From Symsagittifera roscoffensis (Eukaryota; Xenacoelomorpha; Acoela; Convolutidae), in the NCBI RefSeq assembly GCF_963678635.1, contig NC_087062.1, positions 10,400,670 to 10,464,669 on the forward strand: a DNA stretch of 64,000 nt, written 5' to 3'. The notes under the pieces were generated by a model. It searched no databases. It was not told the origin of the DNA and worked only from the letters and a program-made list of their open reading frames with translations. Shown one piece after another: positions 37,374-47,100 of the stretch (position 1 is its first letter; every line of letters begins with the position of its first letter). Both the position numbers and the translations under genes were made by a program.

Positions 37374-38132
37374 TTAAAGGAGGTTTTTTATGAACCAATG
37401 GACAAATTTGATGTATAGTTCGCGGAGGAGAGCATCTGCGTGCATTGTTTCTGTGAATTTTTTGATTTTTCCGAAAGAATTTCGGAGTTCGGTGAGCTGG
37501 GCATCAACCACATGACGCCAGGTGCTGTTGTCGTTGGTCACCCGCTCATCCAGCTCGCAGAAGACTAGGCGGAAAGACTCGGCGGAAAATTGCAATTGCA
37601 GCCGCCACGATGGTTTTTTTCTGTTCGCCCTTTCATATGCACGGGCATCAGCGAAGTAATTGTACCAATAAAACAGTTTTCCCACTTCCTGCGCGACGAG
37701 ACAGATGGCGCCTACGCTGAAGCCATCGACACAATCAGCGAGGTCGTTCACAAAGTCGAGGGTGACTGAAACGATATATATTTTAAACACAACATTACGA
37801 CATTGAAGCGGGTATGTCAAATGATTAAGTTTCGAAGAAAATGCATGATATTTTGTTTTAAAAAAAAGGTATTTCAGCATTCGGAATATTCTTGAATTCC
37901 ACCAGGGAGCCAATTCAAAATCATAGCAAAACATCAAATGAACAGTACTTACTATGTGATGGTTTAGAAAGTTTTTTGAGGTCCGTTGCCAGTTTCCGGG
38001 CCTGCTGCTTGTTCTTGTTGTGATCGATTGATGATTGTTGTGTTGCTGAGAGAGTGGAAGTTGCTGATGATGGAAGTTGATGATGAGAGGCTGCTGCTGC
38101 TGTTTCCACCTCGTCAATTTGCCTTTTGCGGC
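37374..38132 (-). CDS. Array copy 22, exon 2-3 pair open
   Basis: Open, with several private changes, including Ser to Phe in the KLSYW segment. The exon 2 donor is intact. Confidence 0.45.
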   Translation of the reverse strand, partial: AAKGKLTRWKQQQQPLIINFHHQQLPLSQQHNNHQSITTRTSSRPGNWQRTSKNFLNHHIVSTVHLMFCYDFELAPWWNSRIFRMLKYLFFKTKYHAFSSKLNHLTYPLQCRNVVFKIYIVSVTLDFVNDLADCVDGFSVGAICLVAQEVGKLFYWYNYFADARAYERANRKKPSWRLQLQFSAESFRLVFCELDERVTNDNSTWRHVVDAQLTELRNSFGKIKKFTETMHADALLRELYIKFVHWFIKNLL

Positions 38133-38601
38133 CTGAAACCATAGAAAAATATCAGGGCGGGAAGAAACGGGTTTTTACTGAACTTAAAACCAAAAAAACG
38201 TATTAAATCAATTAACATGGGCGATTCAAGAATCACAACAAGCGACGGAGGAAGACGATGCATGTTTATTTGAGCTTACCCTGCAAACTCAACTCAAACA
38301 AGAGAATTTCATGTAGGATGTCCCATTTGTTAGACCAAAGATTTTTTAATAATAAGTTTTAATAATAAAATGTGAATAATAAAATGTGAAAGTTTTAATA
38401 ATTCAAATATAATGAAAATGCACAGAACAGAACAGAACAGAAAAGACATGAATTAATTCGCATTTACAAAACAAATTACATTAACAAAACAATAACAACA
38501 AACATTTAACAAATACAACATTTAACAAATTAATAATGTAAACAAAAGAAAGATAAGAAAGTAAAGTAAAGAGTGAGGAAAGTAAGCACTGAGTAAGACA
38601 A

Positions 38602-39347
38602 TTAAAGGAGGTTTTTTATGAACCAATGGACAAATTTGATGTATAGTTCGCGGAGGAGAGCATCTGCGTGCATTGTTTCTGTGAATTTTTTAATTTTTCC
38701 GAAAGAATTTCGGAGTTCGGTGAGCTGGGCATCAACCACATGACGCCAGGTGCTGTTGTCGTTGGTCACCCGCTCATCCAGCTCGCAGAAGACTAGGCGG
38801 AAAATTGCAATTGCAGCCGCCACGATGGTTTTTTTCTGTTCGCCCTTTCATATGCACGGGCATCAGCGAAGTAATTGTACCAATAGGACAGTTTTCCCAC
38901 TTCCTGCGCGACGAGACAGATGGCGCCTACGCTGAAGCCATCGACAGAATCAGCGAGGTCGTTCACAAAGTCGAGGGTGACTGAAACGATATATATTTTA
39001 AACACAACATTACGACATTGAAGCGGGTTTGTCAAATGATTAAGTTTCGAAGAAAATGCATGATATTTTGTTTTAAAAAAAAGGTATTTCAGCACCCGGA
39101 ATATTCTTGAATTCCACCAGGGAGCCAATTCAAAATCATAGCAAAACATCAAATAAACAGTACTTACTATGTGATGGTTTAGAAAGTTTTTTGAGGTCCG
39201 TTGCCAGTTTCCGGGCCTGCTGCTTGTTCTTGTTGTGATCGATTGATGATTGTTGTGTTGCTGAGAGAGTGGAAGTTGCTGATGATGGAAGTTGATGATG
39301 AGAGGCTGCTGCTGCTGTTTCCACCTCGTCAATTTGCCTTTTGCGGC
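38602..39347 (-). pseudogene. Array copy 23, 13-bp deletion frameshift
   Basis: Has the same 13-bp deletion as copy 3 but only seven T, so here the deletion breaks the frame. Confidence 0.6.
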
Positions 39348-39811
39348 CTGAAACCATAGAAAAATATCAGGGCGGGAAGAAACGGGTTTTTACTGAACTT
39401 AAAACCAAAAAAACGTATTAAATCAATTAACATGGGCGATTCAAGAATCACAACAAGCGACGGAGGAAGACGATGCATGTTTATTTGAGCTTACCCTGCA
39501 AACTCAACTCAAACAAGAGAATTTCATGTAGGATGTCCCATTTTTTAGACCAAAGATTTTTTAATAATAAGTTTTAATAATAAAATGTGAATAATAAAAT
39601 GTGAAAGTTTTAATAATTCAAATATAATGAAAATGCACAGAACAGAACAGAAAAGACATGAATTAATTCGCATTTACAAAACAAATTACATTAACAAAAC
39701 AATAACAACAAACATTTAACAAATACAACATTTAACAAATTAATAATGTAAACAAAAGAAAGATAAGAAAGTAAAGTAAAGAGTGAGGAAAGTAAGCACT
39801 GAGTAAGACAA

Positions 39812-40570
39812 TTAAAGGAGGTTTTTTATGAACCAATGGACAAATTTGATGTATAGTTCGCGGAGGAGAGCATCTGCGTGCATTGTTTCTGTGAATTTTT
39901 TGATTTTTCCGAAAGAATTTCGGAGTTCGGTGAGCTGGGCATCAACCACATGACGCCAGGTGCTGTTGTCGTTGGTCACCCGCTCATCCAGCTCGCAGAA
40001 GACTAGGCGGAAAGACTCGGCGGAAAATTGCAATTGCAGCCGCCACGATGGTTTTTTTCTGTTCGCCCTTTCATATGCACGGGCATCAGCGAAGTAATTG
40101 TACCAATAGGACAGTTTTCCCACTTCCTGCGCGACGAGACAGATGGCGCCTACGCTGAAGCCATCGACACAATCAGCGAGGACGTTCACAAAGTCGAGGG
40201 TGACTGAAACGATATATATTTTAAACACAACATTACGACATTGAAGCGGGTTTGTCAAATGATTAAGTTTCGAAGAAAATGCATGATATTTTGTTTTAAA
40301 AAAAAGGTATTTCAGCACCCGGAATATTCTTGAATTCCACCAGGGAGCCAATTCAAAATCATAGCAAAACATCAAATAAACAGTACTTACTATGTGATGG
40401 TTTAGAAAGTTTTTTGAGGTCCGTTGCCAGTTTCCGGGCCTGCTGCTTGTTCTTGTTGTGATCGATTGATGATAGTTGTGTTGCTGAGAGAGTGGAAGTT
40501 GCTGATGATGGAAGTTGATGATGAGAGGCTGCTGCTGCTGTTTCCACCTCGTCAATTTGCCTTTTGCGGC
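39812..40570 (-). CDS. Array copy 24, exon 2-3 pair open
   Basis: Open throughout. This is the last copy before the inserted retroelement. Confidence 0.45.
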   Translation of the reverse strand, partial: AAKGKLTRWKQQQQPLIINFHHQQLPLSQQHNYHQSITTRTSSRPGNWQRTSKNFLNHHIVSTVYLMFCYDFELAPWWNSRIFRVLKYLFFKTKYHAFSSKLNHLTNPLQCRNVVFKIYIVSVTLDFVNVLADCVDGFSVGAICLVAQEVGKLSYWYNYFADARAYERANRKKPSWRLQLQFSAESFRLVFCELDERVTNDNSTWRHVVDAQLTELRNSFGKIKKFTETMHADALLRELYIKFVHWFIKNLL

Positions 40571-40659
40571 CTGAAACCATAGAAAAATATCAGGGCGGGA
40601 AGAAACGGGTTTTTACTGAACTTAAAACCAAAAAAACGTATTAAATCAATTAACATGGG

Positions 40660-40664
40660 CGATT
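40660..40664. other. Target site duplication, left (CGATT)
   Basis: CGATT lies directly before the 5' LTR and recurs directly after the 3' LTR at 56187-56191. Uninterrupted array copies contain it once, in GGGCGATTCAAG. Confidence 0.92.
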
Positions 40665-41023
40665 TGTAGCGTACCCATAAATGGCACGCTATTGATAGCC
40701 ATGAAATAAGTGCTATATTAGAAATTGATGTCATAAATTATTAATGTTAAAATCCCAAGCATGCAGTTGAACAAGTTAGTGTTTATTAAAAGTAAATAGT
40801 GAGTTATTAGTTGGGACATATTATTGAATATCGAGCTAGCTGAAAGTAATAAATCTTACTAACCAAGGATTAAATTCAAACAGCTGAGAAAGTGATAGAG
40901 ATAGAATCCATGCTGTCGGGGCCCATGCGTCCGTATTGAGATACTGCTAAATCAACTCCAGTTAATAACATGCAATAACATCTAGAAACCATGCGGGTTA
41001 ATTAATAAAAGCAGTGCATTACA
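40665..41023 (+). repeat. 5' LTR of element 2
   Basis: 359 bp, TG...CA ends. It differs from the 3' LTR at two adjacent positions near 40854 and one near 41018. AATAAA at 41004-41009 is a likely polyadenylation signal. Confidence 0.95.
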
Positions 41024-41611
41024 TGGTAATAGGAGTGGGATCTTAACATTACATGGTGATAGTTCGCGAACGACAGTACAGTGACAATCTCCACTCATCC
41101 AGCTAGACGAAATCCAGCTAGACGACATCTTGAGGGCGAGCTGAAACAGTAGATCAAGCGCAGCAACTGTGTCAAATCAGAAATGTGAACTTACTAATGA
41201 GTGTTTTGTGATTCTGTCAATTGAGGAAACTACATTCAAGTGAAGTAACTGGAAAACTCGAGAACTTTCGTCTCTACAAACTTGTAGGTCAAACTATTAA
41301 GACTCTTGTGCTATATATTAGTGAGAAGTATTAAATTGGTGTGCGCTCAAATCAAAAAACATTGAAATCAATCATGATCATTGGAAATCATTGAAAATTG
41401 GAGGAGCGTAAATGCAGTAGATTGAAGCTTAAAGACGGAAAACTCTAAAATCGAAATCAGCATTAGCATTGAATTAGCCTTACTAACAATTTTAACCGCG
41501 CTGTGCTAAAATATCAGCTTTTTCGTGATAAAACCAACCCAGTTCGTTCATATAAATTTTATAAATTGTTCAAACCTAACTGAAAACAGACTGAAAATCA
41601 TAAAACTGTAA
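41024..41611 (+). promoter_or_regulatory. Element 2 primer-binding site and 5' leader
   Basis: Starts TGGTAATAGGAGTGGGATC directly after the LTR. The TGG and the GTGGGAT spacing fit priming by a tRNA 3' end, and the pattern is closest to Leu-type sites as I know them. A near repeat, CATTACATGGTGATAG, lies 29 nt further on. The remaining leader up to the gag ATG holds no gene. Confidence 0.6.
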
Positions 41612-43003
41612 ATGGCGCACGCTCAAATCTCAGTTAACCCGTACGGAGGGACGGATACCGAAGATTTTTCACAATTCGAACAACTCTTCAACGGATTCAT
41701 CGGAGTCGCAGGCGTATTACCGGCTCAACAAGCGAATTTTCTACAACTCCACTTGCGTGATAATGCACTTCGTTTCTACCAGACATTACCAGATGCGACT
41801 AGAGCAAACGTAGTCGACAGCTTAACAGCGTTGCGCGATCATTTCAGTAATCCGCAACTCCAAGAAGTCCATGTCTTGAAATTGGAACAGCAAAAATGCG
41901 ACTTAAAGAAGGATACGCCAGAAAACTTCTTGGTGACCTTACAGCAAAAAGCGTACCCAACGCCAGAAATACCAATTCCTGACCCAATTGATGCAGCAGC
42001 TGTCAATGCCGCATTAGAAGCAGCACGACATGCCAGAGAAACTGCACATCGTCAAGAACGGTTGGACGCAGTAAGGGATCATCGAGACGCACAAATTCGA
42101 AGACTGTCTGTAAAAGCTATGCCTGGATGGCTTCGTGCAAAGCTCATGGAACAGCCTGCGGGTAACACGGTACAAGACCTTTGTATGTATGCAAGGAGAC
42201 AGCTGGTCATCCGAGATATGTGCAGAAAAGAAGATTATCCAGAGGATGGATTTAACGAATTAAGTGAGACTGTGTCTGATAATCTTATCAGCGCCTTATC
42301 GAAGCTTACTGCGACGCAAGAAGCTATGGAGAAGCAAGTGAACGAAATTCGAACTCAAATGAACGATAGAGATCGTCAAGAAGCATCGACATCCGCACAG
42401 CGATCAACAAATCAACAAACGCAACAACAACAACAAGAACAGCAGCATCAGCAGAATCGTTTCCCAAATAATAATAGTGGTTTCCAACGAGGATTTCGTG
42501 GAGGAGGTAGAGGTTACCAGCCGAGACAACCCTACTCCGGACAATACACGAACGAATACTCACCCAGAAATCATTATAGCAGAGGGAATAATAACTTTAG
42601 AGGTCAGTACCTTTATCAAAACAACTTCAGATCCGGATACCAAGGAAGAGGAGGAAACTTCCGAAGTCCTTACCCATTCCCCCCTGGGAATCAGCAGCAA
42701 TGGCCTAGGAGACCTTCGAATTACCAGAATCAGAATTACCAGAATCAGAATTACCAGAATCAGAACTACCAGAACCAGTACCCACAATCGAACCACTTCC
42801 AACAGCAGTCAGTCAACCAACAGCAAGCAACAAACGTTGACATTCAAGCCCCAAACGGCCCGTATATGCCCGTAATTCGATCAACCCCTGTGCTCTGCGA
42901 TACATGTGGTTACCCTAACCATACCGCCAGTCAATGTTATATGAGACCAAAACCTCAAGGAAGGGGACAATCCTTCCCATTCCAAAATCAGTCAAAAAAC
43001 TAA
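41612..43003 (+). CDS. gag: Gag polyprotein of element 2
   Basis: 463 codons from ATG. Residues ~12-230 form the capsid-like region (DTEDF, LHLRDNALRFYQTLP), followed by a short coiled coil (~232-250) and a long Q/N/R/G-rich linker. The linker includes four tandem NYQNQ units. A CCHC zinc knuckle follows (C-x2-C-x4-H-x4-C, nt ~42897-42938), as expected for RNA packaging. The frame ends at TAA 43001-43003, directly after an AAAAAAC slippery heptamer. It is like Gag of element 1 throughout but intact. Gag would assemble particles in the cytoplasm and package element RNA. Confidence 0.93.
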   Translation: MAHAQISVNPYGGTDTEDFSQFEQLFNGFIGVAGVLPAQQANFLQLHLRDNALRFYQTLPDATRANVVDSLTALRDHFSNPQLQEVHVLKLEQQKCDLKKDTPENFLVTLQQKAYPTPEIPIPDPIDAAAVNAALEAARHARETAHRQERLDAVRDHRDAQIRRLSVKAMPGWLRAKLMEQPAGNTVQDLCMYARRQLVIRDMCRKEDYPEDGFNELSETVSDNLISALSKLTATQEAMEKQVNEIRTQMNDRDRQEASTSAQRSTNQQTQQQQQEQQHQQNRFPNNNSGFQRGFRGGGRGYQPRQPYSGQYTNEYSPRNHYSRGNNNFRGQYLYQNNFRSGYQGRGGNFRSPYPFPPGNQQQWPRRPSNYQNQNYQNQNYQNQNYQNQYPQSNHFQQQSVNQQQATNVDIQAPNGPYMPVIRSTPVLCDTCGYPNHTASQCYMRPKPQGRGQSFPFQNQSKN

Positions 43004-44109
43004 TAGCGCCACCGAGTCAAGAGTCAGAACGAAAAACCGAAATAAACGATACCAAGCAAAAAACACCTAACGCTAAACCGAAAAGACGCCGAAAAAACAT
43101 AAAAACCTCAAAACGTTCACGATTGAATAAATTGGGGAAAAATGAAGCCGAAAATAGTAATTCCAATAAAAAGCTATCAAATGCATTTCCACACGAAATA
43201 CTTGATTTATATGCTGTTATACCGGAAAGCGACAAAACACTTTCTTATGTCAAACTTCAATTCGCACCCAAAACCTTTAGGCGCGCCCTGGTCGATACAG
43301 GAGCGTGTGCAAATGTTATATCACAGACAAATTTCAACGACCTTAAAACGGATAAATTCTTATATCAAGAAATAGTGACACAAAAGTCGAAATTGAAACG
43401 AGTACGAATGGCCGGAGGTCAACTTGTACCAATAGAGATCGAAGCAACAATATGTTTCAAAATTGCAGCAAAAACATTCACGGAAATTTTCCTTGTGTTA
43501 CCAACAGCGAATTCAATGATACTAGGAAACTGTTTTTATAAAAAACACGACGTACAAATTTGTCCGAAATATGATCTTTTGAAATTCCCCGATGTAACAA
43601 TTCAAATAAATGAAATCAAAACCCTAAGTTCTAAACGACATAAAAAACAAGCGCTCCGAGTACCAGTAATCCTTTCGAAGAAATACGTTATTCCGCCGCA
43701 GAAAACGGTGCTTTTAGAGTGTTTTACCGAGATCGACATTAAAAATACTATCGGAACAGTTGTACCAGTCCCCGAATTTGAAGACGAATCCAATATTGCG
43801 CTAATGTCATCAATCAGTGAGACTACAGATGATAGCAAACTGTATATTTCAGCACTTAATGTAACCGATCATGTAATAACTTTGCCGAACAAGAGCACAA
43901 TCGCAAATTTTTCGATCTTAACATCAACAGACATGAAAAATATCATCCCGATTGACCCACAAACGTTGGCTTTAGCAAAAATGACCAACCCGGAAAATGT
44001 GAAACATGAAATCAATCAGCTCATTCAAGTGAATAAATCAAATGACGTGAAACCTATCAAACCAAAGCCAGAGTATGAAAAATTTTGGTTCCCGACACCG
44101 GAAACGTGA
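42934..44109 (+). CDS. pro: Protease region of element 2 (pro)
   Basis: Frame -1 relative to gag; effectively translated from the slippery site at 42994. A basic Lys/Arg-rich start precedes the aspartic protease core D-T-G-A-C-A-N-V (D at nt 43294). The flap-like MAGGQLVPIE and the ILGN motif near 43520 follow. The downstream spacer aligns with element 1 up to the conserved KFWFPTP, then meets TGA at 44107. The protease would dimerise and cleave Gag-Pol. Element 1 reads straight through this point, so the stop here looks like a mutation. Confidence 0.88.
   Translation: MLYETKTSRKGTILPIPKSVKKLIAPPSQESERKTEINDTKQKTPNAKPKRRRKNIKTSKRSRLNKLGKNEAENSNSNKKLSNAFPHEILDLYAVIPESDKTLSYVKLQFAPKTFRRALVDTGACANVISQTNFNDLKTDKFLYQEIVTQKSKLKRVRMAGGQLVPIEIEATICFKIAAKTFTEIFLVLPTANSMILGNCFYKKHDVQICPKYDLLKFPDVTIQINEIKTLSSKRHKKQALRVPVILSKKYVIPPQKTVLLECFTEIDIKNTIGTVVPVPEFEDESNIALMSSISETTDDSKLYISALNVTDHVITLPNKSTIANFSILTSTDMKNIIPIDPQTLALAKMTNPENVKHEINQLIQVNKSNDVKPIKPKPEYEKFWFPTPET
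42994..43000 (+). promoter_or_regulatory. -1 ribosomal frameshift site (A AAA AAC)
   Basis: The heptamer sits in the X XXY YYZ phase relative to gag (TCA AAA AAC TAA). A -1 slip enters the protease frame, which is open there (CTA ATA GCG CCA). This is a known retroviral slippery sequence, here one codon before the gag stop. Any downstream stem or pseudoknot was not computed. Confidence 0.85.
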
Positions 44110-47100
44110 AAACCCTAACATTCTTACCCCAATTCAACGGGAGATCTATGACCAGATCCTCCATTTTAAGAATCTTGAACTTTGTGAACCGAAATCAAGT
44201 GACCATGATAGATTGACATTTCTAGATCAATTCAATTGGGAAAATTCCGTGTTGACAAATGAGCAAAGGTCACAAGTGGAACATTTACTTGTTAAATACT
44301 CGGATATATTTGCCAAACATCGATTTGATGTCGGATACAACTCGGAATTGCAAATCAAACTAACACCGGAACACCAACGACCTCTGTACACACAAGGTCC
44401 GCCTACGCCTATCCACCTACGAAAAGAATTAACAATTGAACTTGCACTTATGCATTACTTTGGCCTTATAACGACATTATCACAATCAAAGTACAGTAGC
44501 CCATTGTTTGCTCACCGAAAGCCATCAGGAAAACTCCGCATGCTTATTGATCTAAGAAGAATAAACCATTCGCTCAAGAATGATTATTTAAACACGAACT
44601 TTCCAATCTCAAATATGACAGATGCCTCAAATCATTTTGCCGGAAAGAACTTGTTTACAAAACTTGATTGCTCACAAGCATACCATTGTGTACAAATGGC
44701 AGATGACATTTCGGTTCAATTGTTGGCATTTAACTTTTCATCACGAACTTATGCATACAAATGCCTAGCGCAAGGTCTAAATAAGTCAGTAACGGGTTTC
44801 AGTTCATTCATTCGGCACTACTTAGATCCATGCCTAGCAGGGGATATGTGTACACAGTTCATGGATGATATAGGAAGTGCAGTGCACACGTTTGATGAAC
44901 TAATTCCGAACTTGTCAAAAATCTTTGAATGTATTCGAAAATCAGGACTCAAATTGTCCCCAAGTAAATGTGAAATAGGTACGCAAAAAATGAAATTTCT
45001 AGGAAACATCGTAACACCAGCAGGAGTCTCACCAGAAGAGACCAAAATCCAAAAATTTCTACGTAATATCAGAATGCCACAAACAGCGAAGCAAGTTAAG
45101 AGACTAATCGGCTTTGTACAGTTCTTTAGGAACTATATGCCTAGCCTTGGTGATAAATTGCTACCGTTTTACAAGCTACTAAAGCAAGATGTTGAATTTC
45201 GAATTTTAGATGAACATCGCAAAGGTCTCGAAGTTCTTAAACACGATCTTTTGCAAGCAACAACCATAACGTTAAGACTACCAAAACCTGACTTACAATA
45301 TGTGATCCTTTGTGACGCGAGTTGCCATGGAACAGGATTCGTCCTCATGGTCGAAGATTATGTAAATACAGAAAATAAAGGCAAAACAAAGACGTACGCA
45401 CCTGTTTCTTTTGGATCACGACTTTTTAACGAACCACAGCTCAAATTCTTGATTTACTATAAAGAATTCCTAGCCTTATATTTTGCCCTAGATCATTTTG
45501 CACATTTCATATGGGGCGCCTCAAAACCCGTTATAGTTTTGACAGACAACAGAAGTCTAACGTCATTTTTTCAATCGAAATCAATACCACCATCAGTTTG
45601 GAACTTCCTAGATCGAGTTTTAGCATTTAATATTGTCATAGCACATATACCAGGCAAAGCAAATCATGCAGCCGACTTTTTATCACGCATGCAGACTGAC
45701 CCGAATGCATCTCTTTCCCTACGCTTAACAGATAAAATACCGGTCCGCGAAATACATATTGATTCAACGGCAAAATTACCGGATGCATCACTCAATTCGA
45801 TAGAGATAAAAGAGGCATTCTCCGACCAAGTAGTAATGACCAATGAAATACGCCAACAATTAGAGTCGCTGGGTCTTCTTGAGACTTACATGCTAAAACA
45901 AAATAAAATCGAAAATTCTGACGAACTGGAGGCGCAAGCGTTTGTACGATTAGTCGGACCGACAATATCAGCAATTGATTACCCAGACCCTGCAGACTTA
46001 TTTTCGGATTTGAGTGACAGAAGCGAACCACTGGATCTCAAACTTGAGCAAGAAAAAGACCCTGATATTCAGGAGGTCAAGAACTGGATAACCGAAAACA
46101 AGATACCAGATCTGAAGTATGCTAGTAGCCGACGGAAAAAATATGCTAAACAAATCAACCGACTCGAACTCAAAGACGCAATTCTTTATAGAAAATTTTT
46201 CAATGACACTGGACAAGTTAAGTACCTGCAATACTGTCTACCGAAGCACCTGTGGCAAGAAGTTGTGTATCGCCTACACAATTCGCCTAGTGGTGGACAT
46301 ATTGGCATGGGAAGAACATTGGAGGAATTTAGAAAACGATTCTACTTTCCAGGATTCACAGAATTTTTCGTGAACATAATAAGGAATTGTCTTACTTGCT
46401 TACAATTGAAAAAATCTTCGAGCAGGTACCAAACACCGCCGTTGCAACCGATATCTTCATTGCAGTCATTTCCAGGAGAAATGATGCAAATTGATATCGT
46501 AGGACCATTCCAGTCACCAGTGTATAAATTTGTCCTAACGGGAATCGACGTATTCTCTAAATACCTTTTCGCAATGCCACTTACGAATGTGTCAGCCGAT
46601 ACGGTTGCAAGAGAACTGACCAAAATCTTCTTTACTCATAGTTACGTACCGAAACGAATTCTAGCAGACCTCGGAACAACGTTCACGTCGGAATTGATGC
46701 ACGAACTTGCATCGCTGTTGGAAATCCAAGTGAGCCATGCTACCTTAAAGCATCCACAGACAATTGGACTTGTTGAAAAATCCCATGGAGCACTCAAAAG
46801 GATCCTTAAACTCAATACAAACGAACAATGGTCTGATTGGCATAAGTACGTTCCATTAGCAACATTTATTCATAATACATCGTACTATTCATCAATTGGA
46901 TGTAGCCCTAGTGCAATCTTCCATGGACGAGACCCAATCAAACCTTTAGATCTTCGATTTTCAACCAAAGCACTAGAAGCAATCTCAGTCGAATCAGATT
47001 TTGTAACCGCTCTGCAGGATGCAATGTTAGAGAAGTTCCAAGAGACTAAACAAAATATAATTGATGCATACCAACGCTATCGTGGATATTACGACCAAGA

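Larger units (their letters stand above)
11305..40664 (-). repeat. 1.22-kb tandem array, left part (copies 1-24)
   Basis: Twenty-four head-to-tail units, period 1,213-1,231 bp, over 95% alike by eye. In minus-strand order each unit holds: an orphan donor (TTTGCAGG|GTAAGC), a 147-nt intron, exon 2 (acceptor GGTTTCAG, 180 nt, donor ACATA|GTAAGT), a ~188-nt intron, exon 3 (acceptor TATCGTTTCAG, ~392 nt to a stop) and ~450 nt of AT-rich 3' sequence. Exon 2 enters in phase 1 and joins exon 3 in phase 1, so the pair reads through. The joint between units is CTTGTTTGAG meeting TTGAGTTTGCAGG. Exon 2 of copies 1-24 starts 10 nt below 12380, 13606, 14819, 16043, 17271, 18500, 19728, 20957, 22185, 23414, 24643, 25872, 27103, 28332, 29561, 30791, 32018, 33242, 34464, 35686, 36914, 38142, 39357 and 40580. 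Confidence 0.95.
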
